DNA of 64,000 nucleotides from Acidobacteriota bacterium (lineage in GTDB: Bacteria > Acidobacteriota > Blastocatellia > UBA7656): contig JBFMDH010000030.1 in assembly GCA_040754075.1 (NCBI GenBank), positions 32,165 to 96,164 of the forward strand, read 5' to 3'. The first letter of the stretch is position 1. Each line of letters starts with the position of its first letter. Under the pieces are notes generated by a model that was given only the letters and a program-made list of their open reading frames with translations, was not told where the DNA came from and did not search any database. The position numbers were made by a program, and so were the translations under genes. Of this stretch, positions 16,296 to 26,332 are shown in pieces.

Positions 16296-17510
16296 ATGTT
16301 TGCCACCATTCCTGAAGCAATTGAAGATTTTCGTGAAGGGCGAATGGTCATCATCGTCGATGACGAAGACCGCGAAAATGAAGGTGATTTAGCCTGTGCC
16401 GCAGAAAAGGTCACGCCGGAAATTATCAATTTCATGGCGAAATACGGACGCGGCTTGATCTGTTTGCCAATGACTCCCGAACGTCTTGAAGCTTTGCAGA
16501 TTCCTTTGCAGATGCCCGAAGCCGAAAATACCGCAGCACTCGGCACTGCCTTCTGCGTTTCGATTGAAGCGCGGCGCGGCGTCACCACAGGCATCTCTGC
16601 ATCCGACAGAGCGACGACGATTCAAGTTGCGGTTGACCCGCGCAGCAAACCTGCGGATTTGGCGCGTCCCGGTCATATCTTCCCGTTGCGTGCGCGACGC
16701 GGCGGCGTGCTGGTGCGTCCGGGGCAAACCGAAGCGTCGGTTGATCTGGCGCGCATGGCGGGACTGACGCCAGCCGGAGTGATTTGCGAAATCATGAATG
16801 ATGACGGGACGATGTCGCGATTGCCTGAACTTGAAAAATTTGCTCAGGAACACGGCATAAAAATTATCTCGGTCGCCGATTTGATTAGCTATCGCATGGC
16901 AAGCGAACTGCTGGTGCAACGCGCAGGCGAAGCGCAGGTGCCGACGGTGTATGGCGATTTTCGCGCCATCGCCTTTACCAATGACATCAATTCCGATGTC
17001 CACCTGGCGTTAGTGAAGGGCGCAATCGATTCGGAAAAAAGTTTGCTGGTGCGGGTGCATTCGCAATGTGTGCTCGGCGATGTATTCGGGTCTTTGAGAG
17101 ATGACACCGGATGGCAATTGCATCGTTCGCTTGAACTCATCGCCGAAGAGGGCGCAGGCGTCCTGCTGTATCTCAGACAGGAAGGGCGCGGGCTTGGGTT
17201 AGTCAATCAACTCAAAGCCTACAAGGTGATGGACGAACAGAATAAAGATGCGGTTGATGCGGATGCCGAAACCGTCGGGGTGCATAAAATGGACCCGCGC
17301 GATTACGGCATCGGCGCGCAGATTCTTCATGCGCTCGGTGTGCGTAAAATGCGTTTGATTACCAATCATCCCGTCAAGCGCGCGGCGATTGAAGGATTCG
17401 ATTTGGAAATTACCGAGCGTGTGCCGATTGAAATCGAACCCAATGAATCGAATGAACAGGTGCTACGCGCCAGAAAAGCCAAACTCGGTCATTTGCTGAC
17501 CAAAGTTTAG
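16296..17510 (+). CDS. ribBA: RibBA-type fused DHBP synthase / GTP cyclohydrolase II homologue with altered active sites
   Basis: This 404-residue protein has the order of bifunctional RibBA. Residues 1-200 match 3,4-dihydroxy-2-butanone-4-phosphate synthase ([39 protein letters not shown]); residues about 215-400 match GTP cyclohydrolase II ([35 protein letters not shown]). RibBA normally supplies both early riboflavin precursors. Two departures are visible. The conserved metal-binding His of the GHTEA motif is Gln144 (GQTEA). In the GTP cyclohydrolase half only Cys258 of the three zinc Cys is kept: the usual SLRCDCG reads SLRDDTG (Asp269, Thr271), and DTVEAN is DAETVGV. Activity of either half is therefore uncertain. 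It lies near ribE and 14 bp before tatD. Confidence 0.88.
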   Translation: MFATIPEAIEDFREGRMVIIVDDEDRENEGDLACAAEKVTPEIINFMAKYGRGLICLPMTPERLEALQIPLQMPEAENTAALGTAFCVSIEARRGVTTGISASDRATTIQVAVDPRSKPADLARPGHIFPLRARRGGVLVRPGQTEASVDLARMAGLTPAGVICEIMNDDGTMSRLPELEKFAQEHGIKIISVADLISYRMASELLVQRAGEAQVPTVYGDFRAIAFTNDINSDVHLALVKGAIDSEKSLLVRVHSQCVLGDVFGSLRDDTGWQLHRSLELIAEEGAGVLLYLRQEGRGLGLVNQLKAYKVMDEQNKDAVDADAETVGVHKMDPRDYGIGAQILHALGVRKMRLITNHPVKRAAIEGFDLEITERVPIEIEPNESNEQVLRARKAKLGHLLTKV

Positions 17511-17524
17511 TCGAACAAGAGGAA

Positions 17525-18313
17525 ATGGAATTAATTGATATTGGTGTCAACCTGGCTCACGCAGCATTCAACACGGATCGTGACCAGGTGATTAAACGGG
17601 CAATGGCAGCCGGAGTTACGACAATGGTGATTACCGGCACCAGCCTCAAAAGCAGCCACGATGCGCAACAGCTTGCCAGCCGCTATCCGAATATTCTTTT
17701 TTCAACGGCGGGCGTTCATCCGCATAACGCCAAACAGTGTAATGACGAAACCATAAAAGCGTTGAAAGGGTTGACTCAGTATGATGAAGTGGTTGCCATT
17801 GGCGAGTGCGGATTGGATTTCAACAGAGATTTTTCGCCGCGTCCGGTTCAGGAAAAATGGTTTGAAGCGCAAATTCAGTTGGCAGGCGAATTGAACCTGC
17901 CGCTCTTTTTACATGAGCGTGATGCGCATCAACGTTTCAAAGAAATATTATCGGCTTACCGAAAAAATTTTGAGTGCGCGGTGGTTCATTGTTTTACCGG
18001 CAACGCCGATGAAATGAAAGCCTATCTCGACCTCGATTTGCATATCGGCATAACCGGCTGGATTTGTGATGAGCGGCGCGGTTTGCATTTGCGCAATCTG
18101 GTTCGGCAAATTCCTTTGCATCGTTTGATGCTTGAAACCGATGCGCCGTTTTTGACGCCGCGCGACATGCAACCAAAACCCAAAGACGGAAGAAATGAAC
18201 CGGCGTTTTTGCCCCATGTGCTTCGACAGGTTGCCAATTGTTTGAATAAATCTGTTGATGAAATTGCCCGGGCAACGACCGAAACGGCGGATAAATTTTT
18301 CTGGACTTCATAA
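17525..18313 (+). CDS. tatD: TatD-family metal-dependent DNase/hydrolase
   Basis: This 262-residue protein is close to Escherichia coli TatD along its whole length. The N-terminus IDIGVNLAHAAFNTDRDQV lacks the HxH of the YcfH branch, as TatD itself does. STAGVHPHNAKQC, AIGECGLDFNRDFS, FLHERDAHQRF, VVHCFTGNADEM, GITGWICDERRG and LETDAPFLTPRDM follow in order, including the metal-binding Glu, His and Asp. TatD proteins are 3'-5' exonucleases linked to DNA repair and apoptosis-like DNA clearance. AAGAGGAA lies just before the ATG. The gene follows ribBA by 14 bp and precedes a VOC protein by 7 bp, so these are probably one transcript. Confidence 0.93.
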   Translation: MELIDIGVNLAHAAFNTDRDQVIKRAMAAGVTTMVITGTSLKSSHDAQQLASRYPNILFSTAGVHPHNAKQCNDETIKALKGLTQYDEVVAIGECGLDFNRDFSPRPVQEKWFEAQIQLAGELNLPLFLHERDAHQRFKEILSAYRKNFECAVVHCFTGNADEMKAYLDLDLHIGITGWICDERRGLHLRNLVRQIPLHRLMLETDAPFLTPRDMQPKPKDGRNEPAFLPHVLRQVANCLNKSVDEIARATTETADKFFWTS

Positions 18314-18320
18314 CCCATAA

Positions 18321-18689
18321 ATGAAAATCAACTTCACCCGAATTCATCATGTTCAATTGACCATTCGCGAAGGCGACGAAGCGCGGGCGCGGGCGTTTTA
18401 CGGCGAACTGCTGGGACTGACGGAGATTGAAAAGCCCGAACCGCTGAAACCGCGCGGCGGACTGTGGTTTGAAATGGGCAACATTCAATTGCATCTGGGC
18501 GTCGAAGCTTTTCAAGGTGAATCCAAACGCCATCCGGCATTTGAAGTTGAAAACCTTCAGGCAATCAGAGAGTATTTAGAAGCGAAGGGTGTGCGCGTGA
18601 AAGACGAAATCAATATTCCGGCTATCGAAAGGTTTTCGTTTTTCGACCCGTTTGGTAATCGCATCGAGTTGATGGAAAAACAAAAATAA
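18321..18689 (+). CDS. Glyoxalase/VOC-fold protein
   Basis: This 122-residue protein has the paired beta-alpha-beta-beta-beta modules of the vicinal oxygen chelate fold. The N-terminal IHHVQLTIREGDEARARAFY, then GELLGLTEIEKP, provides the first metal His position; QLHLGVE provides a second; and the C-terminal FSFFDPFGNRIELME gives the terminal Glu. VOC proteins include glyoxalase I, dioxygenases and antibiotic-resistance proteins, and the substrate cannot be told from the sequence. Length fits a single-domain member that dimerises. It starts 7 bp after tatD and ends the group before the TamB gene. Confidence 0.85.
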   Translation: MKINFTRIHHVQLTIREGDEARARAFYGELLGLTEIEKPEPLKPRGGLWFEMGNIQLHLGVEAFQGESKRHPAFEVENLQAIREYLEAKGVRVKDEINIPAIERFSFFDPFGNRIELMEKQK

Positions 18690-18853
18690 ATGTCAGTACC
18701 GTCTGCGTGAGTGGGCGGGGGGAAGATGGCGTCGGTAGCGCCACTGCCTGAACCGGTGCTGGCAACATCATCGCATAATTAAAAGCAACGAAAGACTGGC
18801 TTGATTCAACCAACTTTTGCAGAAACCACAACGGGTAAAAACTTCTCCAAGCT

Positions 18854-21800
18854 ATGCAGGGTAAAATCAAAATTATCTTAGTCAGCCTACTGAGTCTTTT
18901 CTTACTACTCTTAATTGCGGTCTTTATTTATGTGCGAAGCGGGGGACTGGAACATCTCCTCGAAGATGCCATCATCACTTCCTTTAAAGAGGTCGGCATC
19001 CGCGCGGAAATCGGCGCATCCAACCTCGACCTGACAGGCAGCAAAGTCACCCTCGAAAACCTCGAGCTTTTCATCGAAAGTGATAATCAAAAACTTGGCA
19101 GCATCGAAAAAATTCAAGGCGAATTTTCGGTGCTCAGTTATTTAAAGCAGCGCGTCGATTTGAAAAAGTTGAGCGTCATCAAACCGGAATTCTGGATTGC
19201 GGTTGATGACGCGGGACGCACGACTTTGGAAAAATTGAAATCACCGCCCGAAAAAAAAGAGAAGCAGGACAATATCAAAATTTTCACCGCCGAATTTGCA
19301 ATCGCCGACGGCACCATTCATTTCACCGACCAGAAAAATCAAATTAGCGCGCTGGTTCCGAATCTCTCAGCGACCCTGACACCGAAAACCCCCGACGCCC
19401 TGGTTGATGAACTCAATCATCTGTTCATCTTGAAATTCGATAAAGCCACAGCTACTTATCAAGGTCGTGAAGTAAAAACCATCTCATTGAACGTTGAAGG
19501 CGATGCGCGCGAAAGCGATGCCAATATTAAATCGCTGGTGTTCAATTCCGATGTGGCTAATATTAAAAATGCCACCGGACAAATTACCGATTTCAAAACC
19601 TTCGCTTACCATTTTTCAGATATTCAAGTGGAAACTGTTTTAAATGAAATTGCCCGCATTTTCGCGCCCGAAACCAGACTCGCCGGACGAGCCACATTTG
19701 CCGGAGAGGTGCAGGGCAAAGGCGATGAGTACAAAGCCAGAGGGCATCTCACCGCCAATGATTTGCAGGCAGTTGACATTCGCGCCAGCAATCTTGAAGT
19801 CAAACTTGATGAAGTCAATGGCAAAGGCGACGAGTACAAAGCCAAAGGACAACTCGCTTCAAGCTTTATCAATGCCGAAGGCTTTCGCATCTCGGATGTT
19901 CGCATCAATTTCGACGCCAATGGAAAAGGCGCGGAGTATAACGCCGACGCCGATATTCTGACCGCCAGTGTCAGCAATAATGATTTCAGCATCAACACCG
20001 TGCGACTCGATGACGCCAATGTCACAGGCCACGCGGCAGCCTTTGATGTGACGACCAATTTGACGCTCGCGGCGCTCAAAAGCGGCAAAGTCAATTTAAC
20101 CAATTTGCGCGGAAAACTGACGGCAAACAGCAACCGCGCAACGCTGGCGAATTTCACCGCGCAGGTTTTAGGGGGGTCAGTCACCGGCAACGCCGCTGTG
20201 GTTTATAAAGGCAGCGGCGAATCAAAAGTTGATGTGGTGTTTCAAGCGATTGACCTCAATCAAGCGGCGCAACTTGCAGCCGCCAACGATGTGACCGTAA
20301 CCGGCAAAGCCAGCGGCAATGCGCAACTCAGTTTTTCCGGGCTGAATTACAAAGTTGCAAATGGCAAAGTGAATGCCGATTTCGATGCCGTGGTTGCGCC
20401 CAAAGAGGAAGGCGGCGAATCCTTACCCGCAAAGGGCCAGATTGCCCTGCTTGCCACCGGGCACGGCTTTCAAGTGGAACGCGCCGACATCCACTCAGCC
20501 AATAGCCAGATTACCGCGAGCGGTTCGATTGATTGGGATGGCATTGCCGATTTGAACGTCAACTTTAATTCCCAGGATATGTCCGAGTTGCAGCGCGTCA
20601 TCGATTCATTCGGACTGATACCGGAAAACATTAAAAGCGAATACGAAGTCACCCTCAGCGGCGCAGGTGAATTCAATGGTCGGGTGCAAGGTAAATTCGC
20701 TGCCGCGAATTTGAACGGGCATCTTAGACTGGCAAGCGTCAAGATGCATGAAGAAGAGGTGGGTCAGGTTGAAGGCGACATCGCTTATACCGCAAATCTG
20801 CTTCGCGTTGAAAACGGTTCAATCGTTCGCGCTGATAAAAATTCGCGCGCTGATTTTACTTTAAACGCGCTGTTGAAAGATGGCGGCGGCACCTCGGTGC
20901 AGGCGACGCTCAAGGATTTCGATTTGCGTCAAGTGGTGAATCTGGCTGCGCCGCAACTGGGTGAGCAAGTCACCAGCGGGAAAGTAAATGGCGAGGTCGA
21001 TTTAAAAAATTTGGGTGATAAACGCAAACTCACAGGCACGGCAAATATCACCCTCAGCGCCGCCGAGTTCACCCCTCTGCCGGAAGAAGGCGAAGAAGCA
21101 AAGCCGATTGTCATACCGGAATTCATTGGCAAAATTGCTATCAACAACAGTGTTGTCAAGGTTCAGAATCTGCAAATGAAACTCAACGACAGTCTGATTG
21201 CAGGCACCGGTTCTTTTAACCTCGACACCTACGAATATGCTGTGAACGCTGAAGGCAAGAGTATCGACCTTGCCGAGTTGTCAAATCGAATCAACAGCAG
21301 TGAAGGTGGCGGCGTCAAACTCACGGGGCTTGCCAATTTGAATGTCAAAGGCGAAGGCTTCTGGGGCAAAGACAATTCCGATGACTGGTCGCGCGTCAAT
21401 TTGAATGCCACGATTCAAGGTCAAAACGTCGCCATCAACGGGCGCGATGTCGGCGATGCGAAAGTGGTCGCTTTCACAGATAACGGCATCGTTAAAATCG
21501 AAGCCACGGGAAATATTTTAGAGCAGGAACGCACCCTGCACGCGACGGTCGATTTGCGTGACCGCAAAGTCTGGGCTTTGAATTCAAGCATTGATTTTGC
21601 CGATGCTGAACTTGGTCCCTACCTCGCGCTGGTTTCGCCCGATTTAGCGAACCTCACGGGACGCGCAACCGGCAACATCGTCATCAGCGGTCCCTTGCAG
21701 GAGCCTGAAAAAATCCAGGCGCTCGCGACCCTTTCAAAACTTGAACTCGGCGGCGACCTCGCGGTCGACCGACCTTATAAAATCACCAATCAAGACCCGA

Positions 21801-23218
21801 TAGTCATTCGCGCCACCTCGAAAGAATTTACCATCGAGCCGGTTACTTTCACCGGTGAAGGCACCAGCGTCCGGGTTGCCGGAACCATTGGGGGAACCGA
21901 TGAAAATGTCAAACCCAATTTAACCGTAACCGGCGAACTCAATTTACGATTTCTTTCGACGTTTATCGCCGACGTTGCAACCACTGGGGTCGCGCAATTG
22001 CAGGCATCGGTAACCGGAACCCTGGATGCGCCGCAAATCCTCGGATTGGTCAACCTCAAAGATGTGGGAGTGCGAGTGGTCAATTTCCCTGTGTCGATTG
22101 CGCGCGGTTACGGGCAGGTGCGCTTCACTGCGAATCAGGCATTGATTGAAGATTTTTCGGCATCAACTTCGGGCGGCGGGCGATTGACGGTCAATGGTGG
22201 CGCGGCGCTTTCGGGTTTTATTCCCGACCGCTTTCGTCTGGAAGGCAGAGGCGAACAAATTGGCGTTGAATATCCGCGTGATACGCAAACCATCGCCGAT
22301 GTGTTTGTCACCTTTCAGGGAAATCAAAAATTGCAGGTGCTATCGGGGAATGTCAAAGTCCGGCGCGCCACATACACCAAGGATTTAACTATTGAAGAAC
22401 TCGTCAACACCGGCGGTCCCTTCACCCCGGCGTTTTATGAAACCGGACCGGGCGGCAAAGGCGACCCGGGACCGCCGATTTCTCTCGATGTCCATGTTGA
22501 AGCCGATAATACCGTCGTCGTGCGGAATAATTTAATGGAAGCCACCGGCAGCGCTTCGCTCAATTTACGCGGGCCGATTGGCGAACCGCTGGTGTCAGGT
22601 CGTTTGCAATTCAATCAGGGGTATTTGGAATTTCGCAACGAGCGTCACGAAATCACCCGCGCGTTGATTACGGTTTTGCCGCGTCGCGGCGCGGAACCCC
22701 TGCTTGATTTGCAAACCGAAGTCGATGTCGGCGGATACCACATTACTACGAATTTCAATGGGCCGCCGAGTAAACTGAGAACCGTGTTGCGCTCTGACCC
22801 GAGTTTGCCTGAAACCGATATTGTTTCGCTTCTGCTCACCGGTTCGGTAGCCGGCGATACGCGCTCTGCCGAAGAAGTCAATCAACGCGGACTCAATTTA
22901 GCGCAGAGTTTACTGGCAACCGGGCTTTCAGAAAAAGGTGAAAAATTTACTCAGCGGATTTTCGGATTGAATCGCTTTTCGATTGATCCGTTGATTGCCG
23001 GACGCGGCAACGACCCGACTGCCAGAGTTACGGTGGGAAGAAAAATCACCAAAGACCTGACGATTACCTATTCGCAAAATTTAACGCCATCAGGGCAGGC
23101 GGGTATTGACCGCATCGTTTTGGTTGAATACCGCTTGAGCAATCGCTTATCGGTTGTCGGTTTCAGAAATGAACGCGGCGAAATCGGATTTGATGTGCGG
23201 CTGAGAAAGCGATTTTAA
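18854..23218 (+). CDS. tamB: TamB-like translocation and assembly module protein
   Basis: This 1454-residue protein has a single N-terminal transmembrane segment (IILVSLLSLFLLLLIAVFIY, residues about 6-25) followed by a very long beta-rich periplasmic region with AsmA/TamB-type repeats. The C-terminal DUF490 region ends with LRTVLRSDPSLPETDIVSLL, RVTVGRKITKDLTITYSQN and a terminal FDVRLRKRF, all hallmarks of TamB. TamB forms a groove spanning the periplasm and works with an Omp85 barrel in outer-membrane protein or phospholipid transport. The next gene is such an Omp85-type protein, which supports the role. Size is larger than the 1259 residues of the E. coli protein. Internal near-repeats occur (GKGDEYKA twice, at about residues 289-322). 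Confidence 0.9.
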   Translation: MQGKIKIILVSLLSLFLLLLIAVFIYVRSGGLEHLLEDAIITSFKEVGIRAEIGASNLDLTGSKVTLENLELFIESDNQKLGSIEKIQGEFSVLSYLKQRVDLKKLSVIKPEFWIAVDDAGRTTLEKLKSPPEKKEKQDNIKIFTAEFAIADGTIHFTDQKNQISALVPNLSATLTPKTPDALVDELNHLFILKFDKATATYQGREVKTISLNVEGDARESDANIKSLVFNSDVANIKNATGQITDFKTFAYHFSDIQVETVLNEIARIFAPETRLAGRATFAGEVQGKGDEYKARGHLTANDLQAVDIRASNLEVKLDEVNGKGDEYKAKGQLASSFINAEGFRISDVRINFDANGKGAEYNADADILTASVSNNDFSINTVRLDDANVTGHAAAFDVTTNLTLAALKSGKVNLTNLRGKLTANSNRATLANFTAQVLGGSVTGNAAVVYKGSGESKVDVVFQAIDLNQAAQLAAANDVTVTGKASGNAQLSFSGLNYKVANGKVNADFDAVVAPKEEGGESLPAKGQIALLATGHGFQVERADIHSANSQITASGSIDWDGIADLNVNFNSQDMSELQRVIDSFGLIPENIKSEYEVTLSGAGEFNGRVQGKFAAANLNGHLRLASVKMHEEEVGQVEGDIAYTANLLRVENGSIVRADKNSRADFTLNALLKDGGGTSVQATLKDFDLRQVVNLAAPQLGEQVTSGKVNGEVDLKNLGDKRKLTGTANITLSAAEFTPLPEEGEEAKPIVIPEFIGKIAINNSVVKVQNLQMKLNDSLIAGTGSFNLDTYEYAVNAEGKSIDLAELSNRINSSEGGGVKLTGLANLNVKGEGFWGKDNSDDWSRVNLNATIQGQNVAINGRDVGDAKVVAFTDNGIVKIEATGNILEQERTLHATVDLRDRKVWALNSSIDFADAELGPYLALVSPDLANLTGRATGNIVISGPLQEPEKIQALATLSKLELGGDLAVDRPYKITNQDPIVIRATSKEFTIEPVTFTGEGTSVRVAGTIGGTDENVKPNLTVTGELNLRFLSTFIADVATTGVAQLQASVTGTLDAPQILGLVNLKDVGVRVVNFPVSIARGYGQVRFTANQALIEDFSASTSGGGRLTVNGGAALSGFIPDRFRLEGRGEQIGVEYPRDTQTIADVFVTFQGNQKLQVLSGNVKVRRATYTKDLTIEELVNTGGPFTPAFYETGPGGKGDPGPPISLDVHVEADNTVVVRNNLMEATGSASLNLRGPIGEPLVSGRLQFNQGYLEFRNERHEITRALITVLPRRGAEPLLDLQTEVDVGGYHITTNFNGPPSKLRTVLRSDPSLPETDIVSLLLTGSVAGDTRSAEEVNQRGLNLAQSLLATGLSEKGEKFTQRIFGLNRFSIDPLIAGRGNDPTARVTVGRKITKDLTITYSQNLTPSGQAGIDRIVLVEYRLSNRLSVVGFRNERGEIGFDVRLRKRF

Positions 23219-23288
23219 GGAATCGAAAATCTCCTGAGCCTGAAGCCTAAAGCGCCATAGTCGCGTTAATGATTGGATTACCGTTTTG

Positions 23289-26210
23289 ATGAAATGCGGA
23301 GTCGAAAAATCAATTCTCAAATTGGGGTTGGCGATGATTTTAATTTTCATCGCAAACCCCGCGATTTCCGCGCAAACCAATAGCATTCCGCTAAATGTAA
23401 ACCGCCACGCCAATGATGTCGGCGCGGAATTTATGGGGCGGCGTGTCGTCAGTGTCGATGTGATGATTGATGGGGCGACGGGGAGTCCGACCAATGAAAT
23501 GAAAACTTCTTTGGCGGTTACGGTTGGGCAACTCTACTCGCCGGTAAATATTCACGATTCACTTTATAAACTTTATAGTTCGGGACAGGTTTCAAGCGCG
23601 CGCGTCGAAGCCGAACCCCTTGGCGCGGACGGCGTAGCGATTAAATTTATCGTTAAACCACAAGCCCGCATCGATTCGATTATTTTTGAAGGCAGTCCGA
23701 TTTTTTCGGCGAATGAACTGCGTTCGCGACTTGGTGAAATTGAAACCGGTATCAAACTTTCTGCGAGTATGGTGACCCGCGGACAGGATGATTTGCAGGC
23801 ATTTTATTCCGAACGCGGTTTTAAAGATGCGCGCATCAATTCCGAAGTCCGGTTGGATGCCACGGGAACCCGCGCAACATTGGTTTACGCGATTGCGCCG
23901 GGCGAACAGGCGCGCATTGCCAAATACACCACCAGTATTACCGGCGCGCACATCGATTTATCGCAACCTGACCCGGTGATCAGCGAAGGCGATTTATTTA
24001 CCGAGCTCGCGGTTCAACAGGAGATTGACCGCATCCGCCAGATTTACCTATCGGAAGATTATTTGAACGTCCGCATCAATGAAAGAGTCACGCCCGGAGC
24101 GGATAATAAAACCGTGAATGTCACTTTGGATATTGAAACGGGCCCGCGGGTTGATGTCGAAGTAACCGGCATCGAAAAAATCAAGGGGCTTAAAATCGAA
24201 AAGAATGATAAGCAGAAAATCTTTCCGTTTTACCGGCAGGGCGGCGTTGATGAATTTACCATTGAAGAAGGGCGTCTCAGGCTTCTCGATTATCTGCAAC
24301 GCAAGGGCTATTTTTTTGCCCAGGTGACGGCACCGAATATTTCCGGTTCAACCGACGGACTTTCCAAAGTCGCTTATACGGTCGAGCCGAAAAAACGCTA
24401 TCGTCTGACGCAAATCCATTTTGAAGGCATCACGGCAATCGCTGAGATTGATTTACGTTCCGAATTGAAATCAAAAACCGCTTCGCTGATTCCCAATGTC
24501 GGATTTCTACCGACGTTTGGCACAGAGCGCGGCGTAACCTCTGACGAAATGTTGCGGCAGGATACGCTGCTGATTACCAAACGATTGCGCGAACTCGGTT
24601 ATCGTCACGCCGAAGTTGAAGAGCGTCGCGGTGTTGACCCCGACAGTGATAAATTGATTATCACCTTTGCGGCAACCGAAGGTCCGCGCACCTATATTGA
24701 ACAGGTTGATGTGCGCGGCAATAATATTTTAACCGCCGAAGAAATAAAAAATCTGCTGGCAATTAAACCCACAGACCCGTTGGTTGCTGATGTAGTTCGG
24801 CAAAACTCCGATAAAATTCTGGTCGCTTATAATGCGCGTGGTTATGCCACAGCGGAAGTGACCGCAGAGATTGCCGATTTAGGCAGTGTTGAAAAGCAAG
24901 ACCGCGTGCGCTTGATTTACAACATCACGGAAGGCAATCGCGTGCGCATTCGCAATATCACGACGCGTGGTATTACCTCTTCGACGGACATCGGACGACT
25001 CGAACGCAACTTTTATCTGTTCAAAAAAGGCGAGTGGTTGGATTCGGATAAAACGCTGGAAACCGAACGCGTGTTGTATGACACCAATGCGTTCAGTTCG
25101 GTGACGATTACTGCAGAACCGGTGGGGCAAACGCCCGAGGGCATCGAAGAACGCGATGTCACGGTCAACATCATCGAATCGAAACGCAACCTGTTGATTT
25201 ACGGCGGCGGTTTTCAATTTTCGAGAAACGCCCCGAAATTGCCGAATCTCAGTTTTTTAAATGGACTGCGGGGTTCGGCGCAAATCTCGAATACCAACTG
25301 GTTCGGCAAACTTTATACAGTGAGTTTACTCGGTCGCATTTCGCAGGATGAAATACTCAGCCAGGTATCATTTCAAAACCCCAGACCGTTGGGGAAAAGT
25401 TATCCGTTGCTGATTTCGTTGTTTGCTCAACGTTTGGCAGAAACCTCGTTCAGTTCAAACCGCTACACCGCGTTGATTCAGGTTGAAAAACGTTTGTCTT
25501 CGAGAACCATCATTTACGGCAGCTATAATTTTGAGCGGATCAGTTTGTTTGATTTAAAAGTCAGTCCCGATGAAATCACCCGCAACCGTCAGGCTATCAG
25601 ACTGGGTCGCGTGGGACCCAGTTTTGTGCACGACACACGCGACAGTGCTTTTGAACCGACTACCGGAACACTGACACTTGGCAGTGTTTATTTCGCTTCA
25701 AAATTTTTAGGCGGCAATGAACAGTTCATCAAATCTCTGGTTGAACATAGTCGTTATTATCGTTTGGATAGAAGAGGTGAGCTGGTATTTTTAACCGCCG
25801 GACGATTGGGGCTTTCATCGCCGTTTAGCGGGCGCGAAACCTTACCGCTTTCCGAACGCTTTTTTGCCGGCGGTTCACGGGATTTGCGCGGATTTGGTTT
25901 TGAAGAAGCGGGACCCGCTGACCCGGTGACCGGAAGACCGGTCGGCGGGAATGCGCTGGTGGTTTTAAACAATGAACTGCGATTCCCGATTAAAGGAATT
26001 TTAGGCGGCGCGGTGTTTGCTGATGTTGGCAATGTATTTCGCCGCGTGCGCGACATCAATCCCGGAAAAATGACCGGCTCTTTGGGATTCGGATTGAGAT
26101 TGAAAACCCCGATTGGACCTGTGCGGTTGGATATAGCCGGGTTGATTTTCAACCGACCGCAGGGCGCACCGCAACTGAAAGGTCATTTCAGTTTCGGACA
26201 GACATTTTAA
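23289..26210 (+). CDS. BamA/TamA-type Omp85 outer-membrane assembly protein
   Basis: This 973-residue outer-membrane protein has a signal peptide (LGLAMILIFIANPAISA, residues about 12-28) and a series of POTRA domains up to about residue 600 (recurring IDSIIFEGSPIFSANELR, YIEQVDVRGNNILTAEEI and RNITTRGITSSTDI type strands). A C-terminal 16-strand barrel domain follows, with the Omp85 motif region RFFAGGSRDLRGFGFEEAGP (the VRGY-type motif appears as LRGF) and a terminal Phe (FSFGQTF) as required for barrel insertion. It may be the main BamA or a TamA-like partner of TamB; having more POTRA domains than TamA favours a BamA-like build. The ATG at 23289 is preferred to the overlapping TTG at 23286. 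Confidence 0.9.
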   Translation: MKCGVEKSILKLGLAMILIFIANPAISAQTNSIPLNVNRHANDVGAEFMGRRVVSVDVMIDGATGSPTNEMKTSLAVTVGQLYSPVNIHDSLYKLYSSGQVSSARVEAEPLGADGVAIKFIVKPQARIDSIIFEGSPIFSANELRSRLGEIETGIKLSASMVTRGQDDLQAFYSERGFKDARINSEVRLDATGTRATLVYAIAPGEQARIAKYTTSITGAHIDLSQPDPVISEGDLFTELAVQQEIDRIRQIYLSEDYLNVRINERVTPGADNKTVNVTLDIETGPRVDVEVTGIEKIKGLKIEKNDKQKIFPFYRQGGVDEFTIEEGRLRLLDYLQRKGYFFAQVTAPNISGSTDGLSKVAYTVEPKKRYRLTQIHFEGITAIAEIDLRSELKSKTASLIPNVGFLPTFGTERGVTSDEMLRQDTLLITKRLRELGYRHAEVEERRGVDPDSDKLIITFAATEGPRTYIEQVDVRGNNILTAEEIKNLLAIKPTDPLVADVVRQNSDKILVAYNARGYATAEVTAEIADLGSVEKQDRVRLIYNITEGNRVRIRNITTRGITSSTDIGRLERNFYLFKKGEWLDSDKTLETERVLYDTNAFSSVTITAEPVGQTPEGIEERDVTVNIIESKRNLLIYGGGFQFSRNAPKLPNLSFLNGLRGSAQISNTNWFGKLYTVSLLGRISQDEILSQVSFQNPRPLGKSYPLLISLFAQRLAETSFSSNRYTALIQVEKRLSSRTIIYGSYNFERISLFDLKVSPDEITRNRQAIRLGRVGPSFVHDTRDSAFEPTTGTLTLGSVYFASKFLGGNEQFIKSLVEHSRYYRLDRRGELVFLTAGRLGLSSPFSGRETLPLSERFFAGGSRDLRGFGFEEAGPADPVTGRPVGGNALVVLNNELRFPIKGILGGAVFADVGNVFRRVRDINPGKMTGSLGFGLRLKTPIGPVRLDIAGLIFNRPQGAPQLKGHFSFGQTF

Positions 26211-26215
26211 ATGGG

Positions 26216-26332
26216 TTAATGGTTACTCGTTATTGGTCACTTTAAAGGGCAAAATGCAAATAATCATTAACCAGTGACCAATAATAAAAACAATGAACTT
26301 TTTACTTTTTACTTTTTACTTTTTACTTTTGC
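26216..26332. repeat. 7-bp-period arrays between the Omp85 gene and the SurA-like gene, entering its signal peptide
   Basis: Units TTAATGG, TTACTCG, TTATTGG, TCACTTT at 26216-26243 pair with CATTAAC, CAGTGAC, CAATAAT at 26265-26285. The inverted repeat of TTATTGGTCACT (26230-26241) with 26273-26284 is perfect over 12 bp. A separate array of four exact CTTTTTA units (26298-26325) plus CTTTTGC lies inside the next gene directly after its ATG at 26293. Confidence 0.88.

Noticed and set aside
18690..18850. GC-rich stretch after the VOC gene as a possible REP element
   Set aside because: The pairing within it is weak and no second copy was found in the window.
23219..23288. Possible heptamer array (CTGAGCC, TGAAGCC, TAAAGCG) before the Omp85 gene
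   Set aside because: It is too short and degenerate, and lacks a reverse-complement partner.
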